From positions 205,447 through 216,114 of the forward strand of contig KN834837.1 of NCBI GenBank assembly GCA_000827265.1: DNA of 10,668 nt. Reading direction: 5' to 3'. The position numbers and the translations under genes are program-made. This stretch comes from Collybiopsis luxurians FD-317 M1. Lineage: Eukaryota > Basidiomycota > Agaricomycetes > Agaricales > Omphalotaceae. Of the stretch, positions 7,134 through 10,668 are shown one piece after another (within the stretch, counting starts at the first letter, position 1; each line of letters starts with the position of its first letter). The notes below the pieces were generated by a model, which saw nothing but the letters and a program-made list of their open reading frames with translations, was not told the DNA's origin and did not search any database.

Positions 7134-9064
7134 CTACGAACTACTAGAAGAAGGTTTTGAAGGCGAGGCAGCAGCAAACTGTCCTCGGACTGACTCAAAA
7201 AGCTGCCGAAGCTGGGCAAGTTCTTCATCTCGCGACTTCGACTCTTCTGCTGCAACTCGATGGGCCTCTTCACTGGCAGCCAATTTCTTCTTCAACTCCT
7301 CTATCTCGCCATCCCGAGCTTCCATTGCTCCCCTTAGTTGTTGAACCTCCTATAAGATACCCTATCAAAACACTAAAACAGCCAAAAGAGAAGAAGGGAA
7401 CTTACCGTTGACTGAACGTCACCCGTGAAATGTCGAACAAAGGATTTGAGTCAAGTCAGCTCTTCATCCTTATCCTTCAACTGCGAGTCACGTGAGATCA
7501 CTTGTTCCTGCAGACAGAGATTCTTGGCCTCCAAACAATCTGACTTCCGCGACAAGGCTTGATATTCCCGATACGCTCAGAGGAGCTCATCTTGCTGAGC
7601 ATCAACAATATTGGCGGAAGACAAGTTGATCATCGAGAGGGACTCGATGAACTGGGTTAACCCGCTATTCAAAAACAGGGTGGGAGGTTCGGAAGAGGGA
7701 TGATTCTATAAAGGGAATGTCAAAACAATTAGCGATACAATGAAAAACCGGAAATAAAGAAGTTACGCACCAGTTGCTCCTCGAGTTCATTAAAAATGCC
7801 TTGAACCATCCCATCCGCCAATGCCCAGAGATCCTGCTCTAATATCTTCTTACCAGGACCAGACAATAATTCAGCAATCTGCATAACGACGCGCTCGATC
7901 GCAGTTCGTATCACTGAAACAGGAATTAGTTAGAACAGCGACATGAATGGAAGAATAGTGAAACTCACTGTTGTCCCGAGTAGTGGAAGAGTCGTCGGAA
8001 GGGTCTCGTTTAATGAGAGGTTCAAAAAACCAGGTTTTCAAACCAGAAACCTTGCGATAGGACCGGTTGTCAATGGCCTTCCAGACGGGGGCGGGAGTTG
8101 TCAGAACAGGAACAGGGGGAGGTGGAACTTCTTCGGGATAGTCCAAGGTCATGGTGTCCAGCTCTTCTGGAGCTCCCATCTCCATGTCGACATCTGTGGT
8201 GTCACGAACGACCTCCTTCCCCTTGCGAGATGAAGTCGGAACAATTGGTTTGCAACTTGGCTCCCCTAGATGCACCCTTTCCTCTCGAAGGAGCTGACTC
8301 TTTCGAAATGCATTTGAAGAAACGACTAGAAGATAATGAGTAATGATAATAACCCTAGACTCATCGAACTCACCAGCTTTCCTTTTTCCTTCTGGAGTCC
8401 TCGGCCTGCCCGACAATAAACCCAACTCTTCTGGATGACTACAGTAGTAAGGGGTTTTTCGCAACCCCACCGTTAAGGCATTCCATTCTTCACCCCGAAT
8501 AGAAAACAGCCCTCGACTTGACACGATACAATAAGCGACAATGAGGGGGAGCTTAGCGAGGATGTGGAATTGAAGGAGATGAAAGATACTCTTGAAGGAA
8601 CAAAACTTCTTACTAGAAGGATAGTTCGCTTCGCAAGTACTGCACAATAAAGAGTTTGGGCGAAGGGAGCATGAGGAGTGAAGATTATGTGACTCGCAAT
8701 ATTCACAAGATGGATAGCTCCCAAAAATCTTCCTCCACTCTTCGACATCTACCCTATCCAAAACCTTGGGACTTGAGTTGGCCAGATACGCATCTTCATA
8801 GATGGGCTGGAGGCCGGTAGGAAGGGAAGTGGGAACTCTGTCTGTTATGGAGATGGAGGGATACTGGAGTCACATGCTACATTCAAAGGCCACACGCTGC
8901 ATTTTCTTGGCCATTGGGGGAGCTGAAGGAAGAGCATTGGAGAAGGGAACCACAGAGGCCGATTGGAGAGGCTGTGGAACCCTGAGGATCAGTCGGGGCT
9001 TTGACCCTCCTGAATTACTTGAAGATGCAATAGGTTGGTCGGGAAACATTTGAGAGGACGACAT
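7134..9064 (-). pseudogene. Antisense gene 1: six-cysteine, coiled-coil protein with three TGA stops
   Basis: Five exons fit in one frame: 9064-8374, 8325-7969, 7913-7771, 7705-7406 and 7349-7134, totalling 569 codons. The introns are 48, 55, 65 and 56 nt, with GTGAGT, GTGAGT, GTGCGT and GTAAGT donors; the second has a clear CTAAC branch and TTTCAG acceptor. The 48-nt intron is a multiple of three with no stop, so it could also be retained. The N-terminus is Ser/Pro-rich. Cysteines at residues 120, 123, 132, 141, 144 and 155 form CX2C-X8-C-X8-CX2C-X10-C, a likely zinc-binding module. The middle is basic then Pro-rich (EEVPPPPVPV). The C-terminus is a charged coiled coil (EARDGEIEELKKKLAASEEA) ending in a Ser run. 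TGA codons at 8872-8870, 7579-7577 and 7453-7451 break it; all fit CGA turned to TGA. It is transcribed opposite to pol, from near the 3' LTR. Function unknown. Confidence 0.7.
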
Positions 9065-9112
9065 AGTGGTAAGAGAAAGAGAGGAAATTGACTCAAAAAC
9101 CCAGAGTGCCAG

Positions 9113-9120
9113 CTTTATAA
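9113..9120 (-). promoter_or_regulatory. TATA-like box of antisense gene 1
   Basis: TTATAAAG on the minus strand lies 49 nt upstream of the ATG at 9064. The gene would be transcribed away from the 3' LTR, with its promoter in the 200 bp between its ATG and the polypurine tract. Confidence 0.45.
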
Positions 9121-9250
9121 GGGCTTCAGACTTAGAGTTTTTTGATTGAAATTCGGCATCCAGCATATCGAAACTCAATCTGACGGCGAACAGTCACGAC
9201 ACCGTGTTGCATCAAAAGCGACGCGTCCTTTCGAGGGCTCAAGGACCTTA

Positions 9251-9257
9251 GGGGGGG
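9251..9257 (+). other. Polypurine tract 2, at the 3' LTR
   Basis: A G7 run preceded by ACCTTA and followed by TAA lies three bases before the LTR start. This is the expected priming site for plus-strand synthesis in Ty3/gypsy elements. Its context is shared with the tract at 5721-5730. Confidence 0.7.
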
Positions 9258-9436
9258 TAATGTTATGCCCTACGCTATTTTTTCTGCCCTTTCCAACCAG
9301 TACACTCACAACACGACTCGATAATAGTCTTACCAATCAACTCGGCTCTCCAAATCCGACACGCGTTTCGCAAGGCGAACTAACCAGTTGCTCATTCCAA
9401 ACTTCTATTCACAAGGCCACATGTCTTCCCGCAGAG

Positions 9437-9444
9437 TATAAAAG
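9437..9444 (+). promoter_or_regulatory. LTR TATA box
   Basis: TATAAAAG in a GAGTATAAAAGCC context, 176 bp into the LTR, is the likely core promoter. In a 3' LTR it would drive transcription rightwards into the flanking DNA, towards the minus-strand AAA-ATPase-like gene and antisense to it. Confidence 0.6.
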
Positions 9445-9886
9445 CCTTGTACCTACATCTCTCACGATAATGCTGTTATTACCTGAACTATCTTGATCTG
9501 TGTTGTTTCTGTTCTCTTGTTCACTAGTCTATAATATTATTCTGCTTAACACCAAGTCGAGCAAACCCCATTGACACTGAGTCACTGGCATATCCACTTC
9601 TCACTTGTCAAACCGATTGTCAAGACTATTTGACTGTCGTAGCCTTTCGAATATTCCGTCTCGTAGGGTAAACAGACACCGAGTCATGAACCTCCTGAGT
9701 CAACCCTCATTAATACCATCTTAACGAGTTCTTTTGATATACTATTTCTAGTTGCACCAAGCTACTAGATTTATTATTCGACACTCGAGGATCATTCCTC
9801 CACATCCAATACCAAAACCGTACAGGACTCATTCACCTGTTGTACGTAGCGACTCCCCATCGCATATTCTGTCTCGGCTGTGGTAT

Positions 9887-9892
9887 AATAAA
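9887..9892 (+). terminator. LTR polyadenylation signal
   Basis: AATAAA lies 40 bp before the LTR end, in a position suited to 3' processing of the element's transcript. Confidence 0.45.
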
Positions 9893-9931
9893 ATACTTTC
9901 TATTCATTGAACCTGCTACAAGCTTCTAACA

Positions 9932-10353
9932 ACAAAGGTAGTAAAGGTCCTAACATCAAAGACATTGCACCTTTTGGGCTTCTAGATATTTACTGTCTTT
10001 GCAACCAGTTTTTTGTGTTACTTGAGATGGGAGCTCAGATGGTAGACGTAGTGCTAACAGTATTGAAAGCCATAGTCATTGTCAACCACCAAGACCATGC
10101 ATATGTAGGTAATATTGGACAGTGATGTTGAGCACTGGAATCAGAGCTATCTTCTCAAGTGCATGTACCAATCCAAAGCGACTTAGTCTGTCATTCAACA
10201 AGATACATGCAGGAATGTTAATTTACTAGAACATATATGACATAAACACCTTGAGATTATGCCTAACATTCAGGGTCATGATACTGAAATGTTTGAAATA
10301 ACAAGTAGTGAAGACGAAAAATACACTAATACCCGATGCTGTCCTTATCAACT
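9932..10353. other. Right flank without a recognisable gene
   Basis: About 420 bp. A plus-strand frame of 72 codons starts inside the LTR (ATG at 9907) and crosses into the flank; a real gene is unlikely to begin there. No conserved motif is visible. On the minus strand this is downstream of the AAA-ATPase-like gene, and I see no continuation of that protein's usual C-terminal half. Confidence 0.5.
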
Positions 10354-10668
10354 CTACATATTCGCAGCTATCATACACATGACTTCTCTGCAGCTGTAAA
10401 CATTTTCACCACCTTTTGTGAAGCGTTCATGCCAGCATATCTTCAATATCTCACTCAGCAAACACTCCCTTTTATCAGCTGCCACCCACTTCTCAACCAG
10501 GTCTGTGATCTCTTCCTGGGTGAACCCAGCCATTTTGGCAGAGTCGGCATAACTAGAAATGTCCACAATATTTACAAAACCCTCTGGAGTCAAATCATCG
10601 CGCCCTTGTATCCCAATGCCCATCACAAAGATGCACTCCAATGTCGCCAAATGAACGCCAAAAGCCAA
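10354..10668 (-). CDS. AAA-ATPase-like domain protein, partial
   Basis: An open frame enters from beyond the right edge and stops at TAG 10356-10354, giving at least 104 residues with the start outside the window. The order of motifs fits the fungal AAA-ATPase-like domain (Pfam PF09820 type): ECIFVMGI, then a loop, then AGFTQEEITDLVEKW, then an element resembling WYNGY-x-F (here ICWHERF), then ENVYSCREVMCMI. Such proteins often carry a PD-(D/E)XK nuclease-like domain after this point; none is seen here. The protein therefore either ends early, is spliced onward, or is a truncated pseudogene. The Walker A part would be outside the window. The WHERF replacement of the usual Tyr-Asn-Gly-Tyr hints at decay or divergence. 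The family call rests on motif memory, not on a search. Confidence 0.6.
   Translation of the reverse strand: MAFGVHLATLECIFVMGIGIQGRDDLTPEGFVNIVDISSYADSAKMAGFTQEEITDLVEKWVAADKRECLLSEILKICWHERFTKGGENVYSCREVMCMIAANM

Larger units (their letters stand above)
4063..9931 (+). mobile_element. 5'-truncated Ty3/gypsy chromovirus with antisense gene cassette
   Basis: The element runs on the plus strand from the end of pol to a 3' LTR. Gag, protease, reverse transcriptase, RNase H and the 5' LTR are absent: the sequence starts in the linker between RNase H and integrase, directly after an 18-bp palindrome. Between pol and the 3' LTR are two spliced minus-strand genes. The limits are supported by the polypurine tract and LTR start on the right. 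Whether the antisense genes belong to this element or arose by nesting is inferred from two related polypurine tracts (5721-5730 and 9251-9257) that bracket them. Confidence 0.65.
9261..9931 (+). mobile_element. 3' LTR, 671 bp
   Basis: It starts TGTTATGCCC right after the polypurine tract and ends CTTCTAACA, giving inverted TGTTA/TAACA termini. A TATA box, TATAAAAG, lies at 9437-9444, so U3 is about 200 bp and transcription should start near 9465-9475. A polyadenylation signal AATAAA lies at 9887-9892, close to the end. There is no coding content. A second LTR copy is not in the window, so neither identity between LTRs nor a target-site duplication can be used. An alternative end at CTGCTACA (9920) is possible but breaks the terminal symmetry. 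Confidence 0.75.

Noticed and set aside
8515..8587. A possible 73-nt intron in antisense gene 1 (GTATCT to CAAG, minus strand)
   Set aside because: Removing it would shift the frame and lose the downstream reading, while the unspliced frame stays open across it.
9907..10125. 72-codon plus-strand frame at the LTR/flank boundary
   Set aside because: Its start lies inside the LTR and it has no recognisable motif; the flank portion might be part of an older gene but nothing supports it.

Overview
The window looks like a transposon-rich stretch of a fungal nuclear genome, most likely a basidiomycete. This rests on short introns (48-65 nt) with GTGAGT/GTAAGT-type donors and CTAAC- or CTGAT-like branch sites, a Ty3/gypsy chromovirus remnant, and a partial AAA-ATPase-like gene of a kind expanded in fungi. 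The species cannot be named from the sequence alone. I see no tRNA, rRNA or CRISPR array.

Left third (1-3500): a duplicated locus. Two copies of a unit are visible, each made of a purine-rich tract, then a hairpin-forming palindrome (80-182 and about 2434-2516), then a block of about 500 bp (about 310-837 and about 2972-3500, offset 2663 bp). Between the copies lies a decayed, intron-containing plus-strand gene of unknown function (about 1361-2115) that runs into a long G/A minisatellite. A second minisatellite (2775-2951) has lengthened the right copy.

Middle (3495-4062): inverted-repeat-rich DNA (TGCCCA/TGGGCA family), then A/T-rich DNA with repeated GCAAAA motifs that ends in a perfect 18-bp palindrome. 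These resemble remains of non-autonomous DNA transposons.

Right two thirds (4063-9931): a 5'-truncated Ty3/gypsy chromovirus. The plus strand carries the end of pol: a zinc-binding H2C2 region, an intact-looking DD35E integrase triad, and a chromodomain, with several in-frame stops. A polypurine tract follows at 5721-5730. Next come about 3.4 kb holding two spliced genes on the opposite strand, then a second polypurine tract (9251-9257) and a 671-bp LTR (9261-9931) with TGTTA...TAACA ends, a TATA box and a polyadenylation signal. The first antisense gene (9064 to 7134, five exons) encodes a six-cysteine module and a coiled coil but has three TGA stops. The second (6832 to 5889, two exons) is an uninterrupted 296-residue coiled-coil/acidic protein. 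Each has its own TATA-like box about 50 nt upstream of its ATG.

Right edge (9932-10668): 420 bp with no clear gene, then the 3' part of a minus-strand AAA-ATPase-like gene that leaves the window.

The most interesting item is the antisense two-gene cassette held between two related polypurine tracts inside an LTR retrotransposon. The hairpin and minisatellite duplication on the left comes second.
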